From the NCBI RefSeq assembly GCF_000227135.1, contig NC_018235.1, positions 124,001 through 188,000 on the forward strand: 64,000 nt of DNA, written 5' to 3'. Positions 1 to 8,985 of the stretch are shown one piece after another (within the stretch, counting starts at the first letter, position 1; each line of letters starts with the position of its first letter). The notes below the pieces were generated by a model, which worked only from the letters and a program-made list of their open reading frames with translations, made no database searches and was not told the origin of the DNA. Source of the stretch: Leishmania donovani. Lineage: Eukaryota > Euglenozoa > Kinetoplastea > Trypanosomatida > Trypanosomatidae. A program made the translations under genes and the position numbers.

Positions 1-1
1 G

Positions 2-3000
2 ACATATCCGCCTAGTGCTGTTCCTGCCGCATCTGCGCAGGAGCCGTCCTCATCGCGACAGCGTTCTCCTGTTGAGGATCGCGTACCACGCGCTGACGAC
101 GCCGCGACGGGGGTGGTGACGGCGTTTGCGGGTGTCGTCGCTGCCTCGGCGCGTCGCCGGCACCGCCCCCTCCATGCCCGGGCACCGCAGACGACAGCAG
201 CCACGACGACGGCGGAGAGCGACAACGCGGCTGCGGCTCTGCTGACCACTGTATATGGAGCCCTCTGTGAGGCACACGAGCAGCAGCGGAGCGGGTCAAC
301 CGATCGCCGTCAAAACACCGGGGGTGGTCACACCTCCACCACACCGGCACTGGCACCCGTAGACTCGTGCGGCGAGCTGCATGCGCTTCTCTCTGCTGTC
401 GTCGCTGCCGTTCAACGGCGCTCGCGCGACGCAGACCCGTGGCTGCTACTGGAGTTTCTCAGCGGCAATGAACGCGAAGCACTGCTCCCGCTCGCTGCGG
501 CTGCCGAGGCCTCCTACCTGGAGACGCTCATGAGGGCCGTGGCGCTTGGCGCGTCCGCGCCCTCGCACGACGAGGATTCGCACCGCGTAGTGGAGGCGGG
601 GCTGACGCTGTACGCGCTCCTGCACCCGTGGCTGCCCCTCTCGGGCGCGGCGTGGGAGACGTGTGCGATGGAGGCGGCGCTGAGCCTCGTCACGCTCGCC
701 CTACCGCAGCGCGACCGCCTCGACGACAAGAGAGGCGCTGGAGCCACCGTCAGGTCGTCCGCGACGTCCCTCTGGTATCTCGTGCAGGTTGTACTCGTCA
801 GCATTCTGCATCGTCAGCAGTCGGCGCGGCTGTCGGTGCGCAGTATCGTGCTCCTCGGCGTCATCTATAGCCAGCTGCGGAACTTGGAAGGAGTAAGGGG
901 CGGGGTACTCGGCACTGAGCGCAGCCGGCGCAGCTCTCGCACAGCGCCGCAGGCGGATGCAAACGTGCTGCTGTGGCGAATCCTCAGCGCTCTGAGCGGG
1001 CTGTCTGAGAAGGACGCGGCAGAGGTGCGTGACGCGTGGATGTCGATGCGCGAGGTCGATGCTGTTGCTCTGGGGCCGAGCATTGCCGAGCACGCGCCCG
1101 CACGAACAACTGACGGCGCTGCGCTTGCATCCGCGGAGGAGAACATACAGCTGCGCACAGAAACGGGCGGCGCAAAGGCGGAGGTGTGCAGCGGCGCTCA
1201 CGTTATAGAGGTACTCTACCACGGGTCGCTGCAGGCTCTCGGCGAAGGCGGCAGCGGTGGTGGGGCCACTGAGCAGGTGAGCGGGCGTTGGAAGTCGCCT
1301 CTGCTGCTTGCGGCGACGCGGTTGAGGACGTGGTTGGCCTGCGAAGATGTCGCCGTTGCATCTCCCATTCGAACAACCGCGAGCAGCCGCGACTCAGCAG
1401 CAGGGGCAACGCTGCACGCATGTACAGCTTCCAGGCTGGTCCTACCGCAGCTCTGCGTCTTGGAGGAAGCCCTGTGCGGCATGCTGAAGGGTGTGGACGA
1501 AGAAGCCGGCGGTGCAGGCAACCGTAGCAGGACAGGCCGCGGAGCTACTAGCAGAGGGGTGCCAGGTCCACTGGCAGTACGCCGCGACAGGCTTGCGTGT
1601 CTTCGCGCGTATACCCTCTACGCGGAGCTGAAGCGCACGTGCTCAGCGCCGCTGTGGAGACGACAGCACTGCTGCCTGCAGAACCACGCGCAAAACGGGG
1701 ATTGCAACAGCACCCAGCACGACGATGATCGAAGTCGCCGCGACTGCGTCGGCGATGTCGCATCACTTGTGCTGGAACTCGCGGTGGTGGCAACGCTCTC
1801 CGCAGCAGACGCATCGCCGCACTCGCGGCACTCGGGTGCCGTCTCGGACGCTCATCAACTCGCCCTTCTTTCGACGTTTGTGCGCTGTTGCGACGCTCTG
1901 GGTACGCCGCTGCCCAGTCTTCCATGCCCACAGCGACTGCTGCGGTGGGGAAGGGAACGTTCATCGGCAACACCAGCGGTGGCACGAGTTGCCCCGCCTC
2001 GCGCAACTGGTCTTGGACGTGTCGGTGTCGATGCGCACGCAGCGGTGCGCCATCTCGCAACGACTCTTCTTTTTCGCCTTGCAGAGGATGTGCCGCTCTC
2101 AGCGCCGTCTGCCCGAGCGATCCTTCACGATTGGCGTGCCGTGCTGACGCCGCTGCAAGCGCTGCGGCGCGTGACTTCAGCCTTTCCGACTCCAGGTGCA
2201 CGCCTGCCCGAGGTGGATGCGGGTGCCGATGTTGGGTCTGGACACGGAAGCGTGTGGCTACTCAGCACCTCCTCTGCAGGACTGCAGTGGGCACCCGTGT
2301 GCCAAGCCGATCCTTCATCTCCCAAGTTGACAGGACGCCTCGACGTGTCAAGCAGCGATGCTGACACTGGTGGCGGCGATGCTGACACTGGTGGCGGCGA
2401 TGCTGCGCAACCTACCGTCCAGCAGCCGCAGCCGCAGAGCCGGCGGCGTCACTGTCACCACGACCAATCTCTCCAGGGTATCTACTACACCACCCTCCGT
2501 CTCCTGTGGAGCAGGGGGCACCTCGCCAAGCTCCCTTTGCCGGTTCTGCTGAAGGAGCTGCTGCGCCCCTTAGCGGAGCTGGAGCGCGCCGCAGCGGAGA
2601 CATCGACCCTTTTCCCCACCGCCACTGAGGCGGCACAGCGCGCCGTGCAGCCGGCTGTACGCGGACGCGATGACGGTGCCGCTGGAGTAAACCGGAAGAC
2701 GGCCAATCGGCTCGCAGCACTCGTCGATGTGGCTCAGCAGCTCTCGATGCACCCGGTGCTAAGCGCGTCAGCCGCAGCAGCAGCTGCGCGTGGCGGAGAC
2801 GGCAGCTCGGGGGCTGGCTGGACCTCGGCGTGCCTCGTGTTCAAACTGCTCGCGCAGATAGAGGCTGCTCTCTGCACGCGATGCGGGAAGCCCCAAAGTC
2901 ACACCAGTGGCGGTGCGCGTGCGGCGTTTGCCAAAGTAGCGTGCATCTCACCCTCTCGTGTCTTCGCAGCCCGATACGCCGACCTGCTTGCCCAGCGCGG

Positions 3001-3472
3001 CACGTGCGCTCCCGACTATCTTGCCTTTATGCTTGTCGTGTCGCGCCACTGTCAAGAGCTGCTCCCAACGCACGGGGGCGGTGCTCCGGGCGAGTCAGAG
3101 ACCCACGAGGAACGTCGGCGGCTACTGCGGCACGCGCAGCTGCGCCACGCCGTTGCGCTGGCAGCTCCGCCGCCCGCTGTTGGGGCGGTCATGGGGCTAT
3201 TTCAGCTCCACACGGCGCACTGCCATCGTGCCATGGCTGCTGAGCAGCATTCAGGCGCACCCCCCGCTACAGGATCGGCTGCTGCATTGGAAACTAACAC
3301 AACGAATCAACGGCAGCGTGTAGACGGTGAGGAGGGCATCGGGGGTGAAGCGGACATCCTTCTAGGAGCGCTAACACCTGACGAGCAGACGCTCTTGCAG
3401 CGCCTGCATCACCTCCTGCAGACGTCGCGCGGCAAGCCGGCACCGCCGCTGAAGGGTCGCGGTACGAAGTGA
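2..3472 (+). CDS. Large conserved-type hypothetical protein, 5'-truncated by window edge
   Basis: I do not recognise this gene. The reading frame is open from base 2 with no stop before base 3472 and no ATG near the left edge. The first initiator-like codon at base 113 is a GTG, which is not credible as a start here, so the true start lies outside the window. The visible part encodes about 1,156 residues rich in Ala, Arg, Leu and Ser with no transmembrane segment. It looks mostly helical with low-complexity inserts. An exact 21-nt duplication at 2357-2398 encodes two copies of DADTGGG. A CxxC pair (CTRC) near base 2874 is isolated and not enough to call a zinc site. The C-terminus is helical and ends in a basic tail. 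Codon use is GC3-rich like the other genes here. The frame and truncation are clear; the function is unknown. Confidence 0.85.
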   Translation, partial: TYPPSAVPAASAQEPSSSRQRSPVEDRVPRADDAATGVVTAFAGVVAASARRRHRPLHARAPQTTAATTTAESDNAAAALLTTVYGALCEAHEQQRSGSTDRRQNTGGGHTSTTPALAPVDSCGELHALLSAVVAAVQRRSRDADPWLLLEFLSGNEREALLPLAAAAEASYLETLMRAVALGASAPSHDEDSHRVVEAGLTLYALLHPWLPLSGAAWETCAMEAALSLVTLALPQRDRLDDKRGAGATVRSSATSLWYLVQVVLVSILHRQQSARLSVRSIVLLGVIYSQLRNLEGVRGGVLGTERSRRSSRTAPQADANVLLWRILSALSGLSEKDAAEVRDAWMSMREVDAVALGPSIAEHAPARTTDGAALASAEENIQLRTETGGAKAEVCSGAHVIEVLYHGSLQALGEGGSGGGATEQVSGRWKSPLLLAATRLRTWLACEDVAVASPIRTTASSRDSAAGATLHACTASRLVLPQLCVLEEALCGMLKGVDEEAGGAGNRSRTGRGATSRGVPGPLAVRRDRLACLRAYTLYAELKRTCSAPLWRRQHCCLQNHAQNGDCNSTQHDDDRSRRDCVGDVASLVLELAVVATLSAADASPHSRHSGAVSDAHQLALLSTFVRCCDALGTPLPSLPCPQRLLRWGRERSSATPAVARVAPPRATGLGRVGVDAHAAVRHLATTLLFRLAEDVPLSAPSARAILHDWRAVLTPLQALRRVTSAFPTPGARLPEVDAGADVGSGHGSVWLLSTSSAGLQWAPVCQADPSSPKLTGRLDVSSSDADTGGGDADTGGGDAAQPTVQQPQPQSRRRHCHHDQSLQGIYYTTLRLLWSRGHLAKLPLPVLLKELLRPLAELERAAAETSTLFPTATEAAQRAVQPAVRGRDDGAAGVNRKTANRLAALVDVAQQLSMHPVLSASAAAAAARGGDGSSGAGWTSACLVFKLLAQIEAALCTRCGKPQSHTSGGARAAFAKVACISPSRVFAARYADLLAQRGTCAPDYLAFMLVVSRHCQELLPTHGGGAPGESETHEERRRLLRHAQLRHAVALAAPPPAVGAVMGLFQLHTAHCHRAMAAEQHSGAPPATGSAAALETNTTNQRQRVDGEEGIGGEADILLGALTPDEQTLLQRLHHLLQTSRGKPAPPLKGRGTK
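2357..2404 (+). repeat. In-frame 21-nt tandem duplication plus 6-nt partial third copy
   Basis: The two units, 2357-2377 and 2378-2398, are identical, and the first six bases of a third follow. They encode DADTGGG twice within the first protein. Perfect identity suggests recent slippage or unequal exchange, so copy number may vary between strains. Confidence 0.9.
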
Positions 3473-4176
3473 GGGTTGTAACATGAGGTCTTGCCGGACA
3501 TGACGACGTTTTCTCTTGGATGTGTTGAAGCCGTGCGATCCTGTGGGGCAGGAAAGGATGGACGATAGGAAACGACGAGGAGGGCAGCGGTGCGTGTCGT
3601 GCACGCTCTGCGCGTGTGGCCATCTCCGATGGGCTCCGCCACTGCCCATCTTATTAGCACGTTCATCTGTGTGTGCGCCCGTCTCTGCATTACTCGTTCT
3701 CTCTCTCTGCTGGGGGTGTGCTCCTAAGATACGAAACAGAAGGTATGCGTGTGCGCAAGACCGAACCTCCGCGCTCCTCTTGTCGGACGTCTCCTTCATG
3801 TCGGCTTGACGCTGTTCACTGTTGTGTGGGCTGCCGTTGGTCCTCTGCCTGGGCTCCTCTGCGCATGTTGCGTGTCTGGGTGTCTGCGCCAGCATCTAAC
3901 CCCATCCACCTCCGTCTTGCTCCCTTGACCCCCCCCCAACACCACCACTGCCACAACGCACGCACACACACACACACACACGCTCACCGCCCTCCACTGC
4001 CTTCTTTGCCAAGAGCGTACTCACGGTGGCTCTGTGCGCATGCATATTGTGCTCCCTCTCTCTTTTAGTTCGTCTGCTTGTCGGCACTAGACCCCCGCAG
4101 CAGATCTCACGTCACCTCCTTTTTCGCATACCCATAGAGACACACGCACACAGCGACAGTGACGCTGTATCGTGTC

Positions 4177-4216
4177 TTTTTTTTTTCGTTTTCCTTTCTA
4201 ATCTTCCCTGTTGTAG
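4177..4216 (+). promoter_or_regulatory. Candidate spliced-leader acceptor (T10 pyrimidine tract, then TTGTAG)
   Basis: A T10 run continues as an almost unbroken pyrimidine tract and ends in the first AG at 4215-4216. A second good acceptor, CCCCTCTGCTCTCAG ending at 4565, is nearer the ATG at 4741. Either could define the 5' UTR (about 525 or 175 nt). Confidence 0.4.
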
Positions 4217-4598
4217 TTGTGGTATTCGCGGAAGAGGGCGAGTGCGAGAGCGGGAGAGGGGACGACCATCGCCAAAGCCGATAAGCAAATCGCTCACCTG
4301 CACACGTGCAGCTCCTGCCTGCCTGCCTGCCCGCTCGCCTCTCGCTGATACACTCATTCTTCGGAACTCGCCACATAGAGGGACACCGAAGCAACGATAC
4401 ACTTCAGCTTACACGCAAGTGTCCTGCCTCCTCTCTGCTTTTTCTTGTGCACGTGCCCCTCCCTCTCCAGTGTATGGGCGCGCGCACACATGCATACTGC
4501 TGCCTCCGTAATCGCTTCTTGCCTGCTGTCTTATCGTGTATCTGTTTCGGCCCCTCTGCTCTCAGTGCACACACACACACACACACACATCTGTCTGT

Positions 4599-4630
4599 GC
4601 AGGGTTGTGCGCGTGCAGGGTTGTGCGCGT
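4599..4630. repeat. 16-bp perfect tandem duplication
   Basis: GCAGGGTTGTGCGCGT occurs twice in direct succession just downstream of a (CA)n tract and about 110 nt before the start codon at 4741. Confidence 0.9.
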
Positions 4631-4740
4631 GCATGCGTGTGTGCGTGTTTAGTGGGAGTGGTTGTTGCCAGCGTTGCGGCGCTCCGCATGTTTCGGTTTT
4701 CGCCTCAGCGCGTTCTCCGGCCTTCTTTTTGTGAGCCACC

Positions 4741-7700
4741 ATGCCACGAGAGGTGTACGCGGCCTCGGCTTCCTGGTCCGGCGCCACCACCTTCCCTCGG
4801 ACGTCCGCGCGGCCGCGGCGGAGTCGGTCCCACAACGAAGTCCTCCTCGCCGATCATGATGGCGCGCCACTCTTTCACCCACACGGGAGCGCCGCTGAGG
4901 TCCGTGCAGGCGCCGCATCGCAGCAGCTGCGCGCTGTGAGCTTCGCCAGTGCCCTTTCCAGCTCTGCGGCGTCGTCGCAAGCTGGTCTGCTCTTAGCGGA
5001 CGTGATGCCGACCGGCTCGCACACTGTGCCCCCGCCTCGACAGGTAAAGGATGTAAACGTGGCCGCTCCCGCGTCAGCAACGCTATCGGCGAACGCGCTA
5101 CAAGTGTTGTCCGCCTCGGCTCTCTCGGTGCCTGCCGCCACCCCGAGGGCGACCAGCGCCACAACCCCTACCACCGTGAAGGGGCTCACGAGCGGCAGTT
5201 GGCCATTTTGCAGCGTCGTCGACGGATGCGGCATCTCCCCCAAGCTAGCCGAGCTGCTCCGCGCGGCGGCCACGCGGGAAGACGAGGATGCGCCGTTTAT
5301 GAACATCCCCGCCGAGCTGCTGTGGCTGGGAGGCCGCCGTGATGCACCCTCGGCACTACTCGGTAGGCGCGGCGAGCCGGGCACTACGACCCCGCTCAAT
5401 GGCGTCACGCGGGCCTCGCCGTCGTCCAGGGTGTTTACGTCAGCTGCTGAGGCGCTCATGGTGGACCCCGACGCACCCCGGCCTGCTCGACGGCGCTTGA
5501 GTTACAAAATCACGCCGGCGCCCCGGGAGTGTAGGAGCGCGGCATTCGCATCCGCCGCCCTGGGGCCCCTTACGCCGCTCTCCGGCAGCACCACGCCGTT
5601 CATCTCCCTTTTCACCAAAGACGATACTGCGACGACGGCCTCGCCCTTGGCAGTGGCGTGCATGACCGCAGCCCCGCCGTCCCCTGGCGGGGCGATGCTG
5701 TGCTTCTCGACTCCAAAGTCTCCACTCAGTGGCGCAGAGCCCGCAGTCACTGCCGCGCTTCTTCGCGGCAGTAGCCTCGCCGCCCCACGCTGTCTGCGTT
5801 CGAGTGATGCGCCGTCTACCTTGATGGCGGCGATCGTCACGGCCTCCTCTCACGCAGGACCAGGCGCGCTCCCGCCTCTGTCGCCCTTCACTCCCACCGA
5901 CCCCCACGGCGGTGGCAGCCAGCACATAGAGCTGCCTTTGGGCTTTCAAGGGTTTTCTGCGCACAGCCACCATGTGCTTGAGCAGCGCATGCCCGTCAAC
6001 AGTCGAGGATGCTCATCACGGGCTGCGTCGGCCGCGGCAACGACATCGCTGTTGAAGCTGGCGCGGCAGGCAGCGAGTGTTGCCAGCGCGCAGTCGGTGA
6101 GCGACTGCACGGATGCCCCGTACCACTTCGAGGATCTCCTCGACGACGCAACGGCGTCCTCTCTCGTCGAGGATGATGACGTTTTACGTGACACACCGTG
6201 CGGCGGGGACTTCAGCTGTGACGTTTTCGAAGATGGAAAAGTGTGCGAGGCGGTGGACGACAACGGCTGTGACGAAGACAGCAGCTGCCGTGGTCTCTTA
6301 CAGATACGAGGGAGGAGAGTGGTGGCGACGGGAGCTATGCCGTGTGCAGCGGGGCCGGCGTCGAGGCTGTCGCCGCGTCAGCAGCTCACATGCCTGCAAG
6401 GGCAGTGCGACGTGCGCAGCTGTGCCACCGCAGCCTTGAACGCCGACGGGCCAGCGACGCGCAGCCTTACTGCAGCGCATGCGCCATCATTGGGGACTGC
6501 AAGTCGGGTGCACATGTCGCTCATGCACACCACTGCCGGGTCCGACTCGGCATCTAGCTATGGCAGCGTAGGCGGTGGCTCGACTGGCCTCAGCACCTTC
6601 GCCCGATCCACAATGACGGCACCGCAGCAGGTGTTGGCGTTGCAATGGGGGCTGCCACGCCCACTATCGACACAGACGCGAAGCGGCGCTACTGGCAGTG
6701 GCCACCTCCTTGACGGCAGCCGCAGTGCCACCACGGAGAGCTCGATCAGCGCGCCGGATCTGCCTGTGTTCGTACCCACGTCCTGCCCGGCCTGCTTGCT
6801 GGGGGCAGCCGCCTTCGACAGCGACGCAGGTGGCAGACCTCTCCATCCGCGACTGGGTAAGCACGCGACGCCCTCGCGCGAAAGGGAACTGGGCACCGCA
6901 GCGGACACCATCGCAAAACCCGCACAGCGGCCCCGCAGCTCCCACCGGCACGCCGGCAGCGACGGCAGAAGCGGTTGCAGCGGTGGCGGTGGCCTTCATA
7001 GACCCTTGAAGCATTCGCACGGCGCACCTGCCGGAACACAAGATCGCATCGAGCAGACCCATAGCAGCTCTGTCGCTGAGGGGCGCACACGGAGCGCCGA
7101 GAGCAGCAGTGACGTCAGCGGCTGGGGACGAGTCAGCGATGTTGGCGAGGACAGCGATGGGCAGAACGCAACGAGCGGCGGTGGCGAGAATGGTCGCTGC
7201 CGTCCATGCTCGGCGCCGTGGGTGCGGCGCATCACCCGTCCTCCTCCGCTGCATCTGCGTAGCCTAAGCGGCAGACCGTGGAAGCTGGCGAGGTCGCCGC
7301 CGGAAGCAGGAGAGGAAGGCCATGTAGCGGACGCGCACGCCGGCGATGGTGGTGAGACGGGCTCGCGAGAAATCGAGACCTTCGCAGCGCTGCTGCCACC
7401 TACCCCTCGCCAAACCTCTCCATCGCTGTCTCTCGCCACTCCCAGCACGACCGTCGCCGCGGTCGCGGAGGGCCCGCAGAGAGGTTGGCCCCCTGTGCAC
7501 GCAAGACACGCGACCGCCGTGACCCTAGCAACGTCGCCGAGCAAGGCAACGAAGCACGCGCAGAAGTGGTCGGCCGTGCCACGAGGTGGCGCGCACGGCA
7601 GCGCGGTGCCGAGCCCCTCGAGCCGACGCCATCGCGAGGAAAGGCGAAGCTACCACCACCACCACCACGAGCTGCAGCAGAACTGGCACCTCCGGTTGCT

Positions 7701-8979
7701 ATGGGTATGCGCTCCGTATGGCGTCTTTGTGGTCCTGCTGGCGCTGACCACCTTCGTCGCCACCCACGTCGTCTCGGAGGGTGTTGTGTCGATCTCCCCC
7801 GCAGAGCGCCACACGTACGGTCTCCCTGACCTGCTTGCCTGCACAGAGAATGTCACCCTGCTGTCGGCCCTGCCGAATGAAATCTTCACCTGCTGGCGCA
7901 TCGAGGATCCCGGTCGGCCGCCGTGTGCGGCCGTGAAGTTCGCGGATCTCGCCGAGTCCCTGGCCGCGCTCTCCTGCGTCTCCCTGAGCGTCTCGGAGTC
8001 GTGCGACGAGGCGCGTTGCATCCCGTTGCGGCGCAGCGACAAGCTCGGCAACCTCAGCACCGTTGCGGCGGCCACGAGGCATGCGGTGCCCATCACGGAC
8101 AATGGCAGGCGCGACGACCGCGAGGACGGGCACAAGGCGCTCGACTCGAAGCCAGCGCGCATCAGTGTCGAAAACAGCCGGATCGTGTCGCGAGCGAACA
8201 GAAACACGGCTAAGGCCGCTCGCACTCGGCGCAGCACTACGGGCGCTCGCCTTCCACCTTTCGCTGGCGAGCGCACATTGCTGCGGCACACGAGACCGTC
8301 CGCGACCACCGCGTCGAAGCTCGACGAATCAGCTCATGAGTATCTGCCGCGGCGTCGGGAGGAGAGCGCCGCTGGCGCTGCCAAGACAGGCGCTGCGGCA
8401 CCGTTCGCGGACTTGAAGGTGCCCTTGGGGTACGCGTTCGGCTGCTTCGGCTACGCAACGGAGTTCTTTGCCGCGGCGTATCTGGACAGCGAGCACACCA
8501 GCGAGAGGAAGGGACCGAACACGTCTGCGTGCGTGTACGCCATCGAACCAAACTTGCGCGACACGCGCAGCCCACCCTTCCCGCCCACCAAAACGCCATC
8601 AGCGATGAGCGGCGACGGTGCCCCGCATATCGCACATGCGCTGCCTATCTTTCACAGCTGGAGGAAGGTCATCACGCGTGCGGACGGGTCCAACTCGCGC
8701 GTCTCGCGTTGGCAGATCTTGTCGGATCCGTGTGAGCACTCCAGCGCCATGTGCGTGCACCCTTTCTATGGGTGCGGTTGCGCAGAGCCGTCCTTTCTCT
8801 CATGTCGCCTAGACGCCGATCCACTGCTGCTCGGGTACTTAGAGTCGGATGTCGCGTGCGCGACGCCGCAAGCGCGGTCACACGTGGCGCTGCTGGTTCC
8901 GCATCATCCCGCGAAATCGCCGAGGCCCGACGCCGGCACACCCCAGCAGCAACGCGGCGGCGGCGGCGGCGAACAGTGA
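4741..8979 (+). CDS. Large single-pass membrane protein with Cys-rich C-terminal domain
   Basis: Unrecognised protein of 1,412 aa. The ATG is the first in frame and has a strong context (GCCACCATGCC). Residues 1 to about 980 are low-complexity, rich in Ser, Ala, Thr and Pro, and probably disordered. A run of six His (about residues 971-976) sits just before one strong hydrophobic segment (about 984-1010, LLWVCAPYGVFVVLLALTTF). After it comes a domain of about 400 residues with many cysteines (for example ACTEN, FTCW, PPCA, LSCVS, ESCDEARC, FYGCGC, LSCRL) and NxT/NxS sites, as expected of a disulphide-bonded domain in the secretory lumen or outside the cell. There is no N-terminal signal peptide, so a type II orientation with a cytosolic N-terminus is inferred. 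The stop at 8979 is followed at once by CDS-like broken sequence, which is unusual here. Confidence 0.88.
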   Translation: MPREVYAASASWSGATTFPRTSARPRRSRSHNEVLLADHDGAPLFHPHGSAAEVRAGAASQQLRAVSFASALSSSAASSQAGLLLADVMPTGSHTVPPPRQVKDVNVAAPASATLSANALQVLSASALSVPAATPRATSATTPTTVKGLTSGSWPFCSVVDGCGISPKLAELLRAAATREDEDAPFMNIPAELLWLGGRRDAPSALLGRRGEPGTTTPLNGVTRASPSSRVFTSAAEALMVDPDAPRPARRRLSYKITPAPRECRSAAFASAALGPLTPLSGSTTPFISLFTKDDTATTASPLAVACMTAAPPSPGGAMLCFSTPKSPLSGAEPAVTAALLRGSSLAAPRCLRSSDAPSTLMAAIVTASSHAGPGALPPLSPFTPTDPHGGGSQHIELPLGFQGFSAHSHHVLEQRMPVNSRGCSSRAASAAATTSLLKLARQAASVASAQSVSDCTDAPYHFEDLLDDATASSLVEDDDVLRDTPCGGDFSCDVFEDGKVCEAVDDNGCDEDSSCRGLLQIRGRRVVATGAMPCAAGPASRLSPRQQLTCLQGQCDVRSCATAALNADGPATRSLTAAHAPSLGTASRVHMSLMHTTAGSDSASSYGSVGGGSTGLSTFARSTMTAPQQVLALQWGLPRPLSTQTRSGATGSGHLLDGSRSATTESSISAPDLPVFVPTSCPACLLGAAAFDSDAGGRPLHPRLGKHATPSRERELGTAADTIAKPAQRPRSSHRHAGSDGRSGCSGGGGLHRPLKHSHGAPAGTQDRIEQTHSSSVAEGRTRSAESSSDVSGWGRVSDVGEDSDGQNATSGGGENGRCRPCSAPWVRRITRPPPLHLRSLSGRPWKLARSPPEAGEEGHVADAHAGDGGETGSREIETFAALLPPTPRQTSPSLSLATPSTTVAAVAEGPQRGWPPVHARHATAVTLATSPSKATKHAQKWSAVPRGGAHGSAVPSPSSRRHREERRSYHHHHHELQQNWHLRLLWVCAPYGVFVVLLALTTFVATHVVSEGVVSISPAERHTYGLPDLLACTENVTLLSALPNEIFTCWRIEDPGRPPCAAVKFADLAESLAALSCVSLSVSESCDEARCIPLRRSDKLGNLSTVAAATRHAVPITDNGRRDDREDGHKALDSKPARISVENSRIVSRANRNTAKAARTRRSTTGARLPPFAGERTLLRHTRPSATTASKLDESAHEYLPRRREESAAGAAKTGAAAPFADLKVPLGYAFGCFGYATEFFAAAYLDSEHTSERKGPNTSACVYAIEPNLRDTRSPPFPPTKTPSAMSGDGAPHIAHALPIFHSWRKVITRADGSNSRVSRWQILSDPCEHSSAMCVHPFYGCGCAEPSFLSCRLDADPLLLGYLESDVACATPQARSHVALLVPHHPAKSPRPDAGTPQQQRGGGGGEQ

Positions 8980-8985
8980 GACTCG

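Larger units (their letters stand above)
3473..4740. other. Intergenic spacer (3' UTR / 5' UTR)
   Basis: No credible gene is visible. The spacer holds a C9 run (3929-3937), a (CA)n tract (3963-3981), a T10 run starting a long pyrimidine tract (4177-4210), a second (CA)n tract (4568-4589) and an exact 16-bp tandem duplication (4599-4630). This is typical trans-splicing and polyadenylation signal sequence. Confidence 0.7.

Noticed and set aside
2874..2885. Zinc-binding site in the first protein (CTRC)
   Set aside because: It is a single CxxC without a second pair nearby, so not enough to call a zinc finger.
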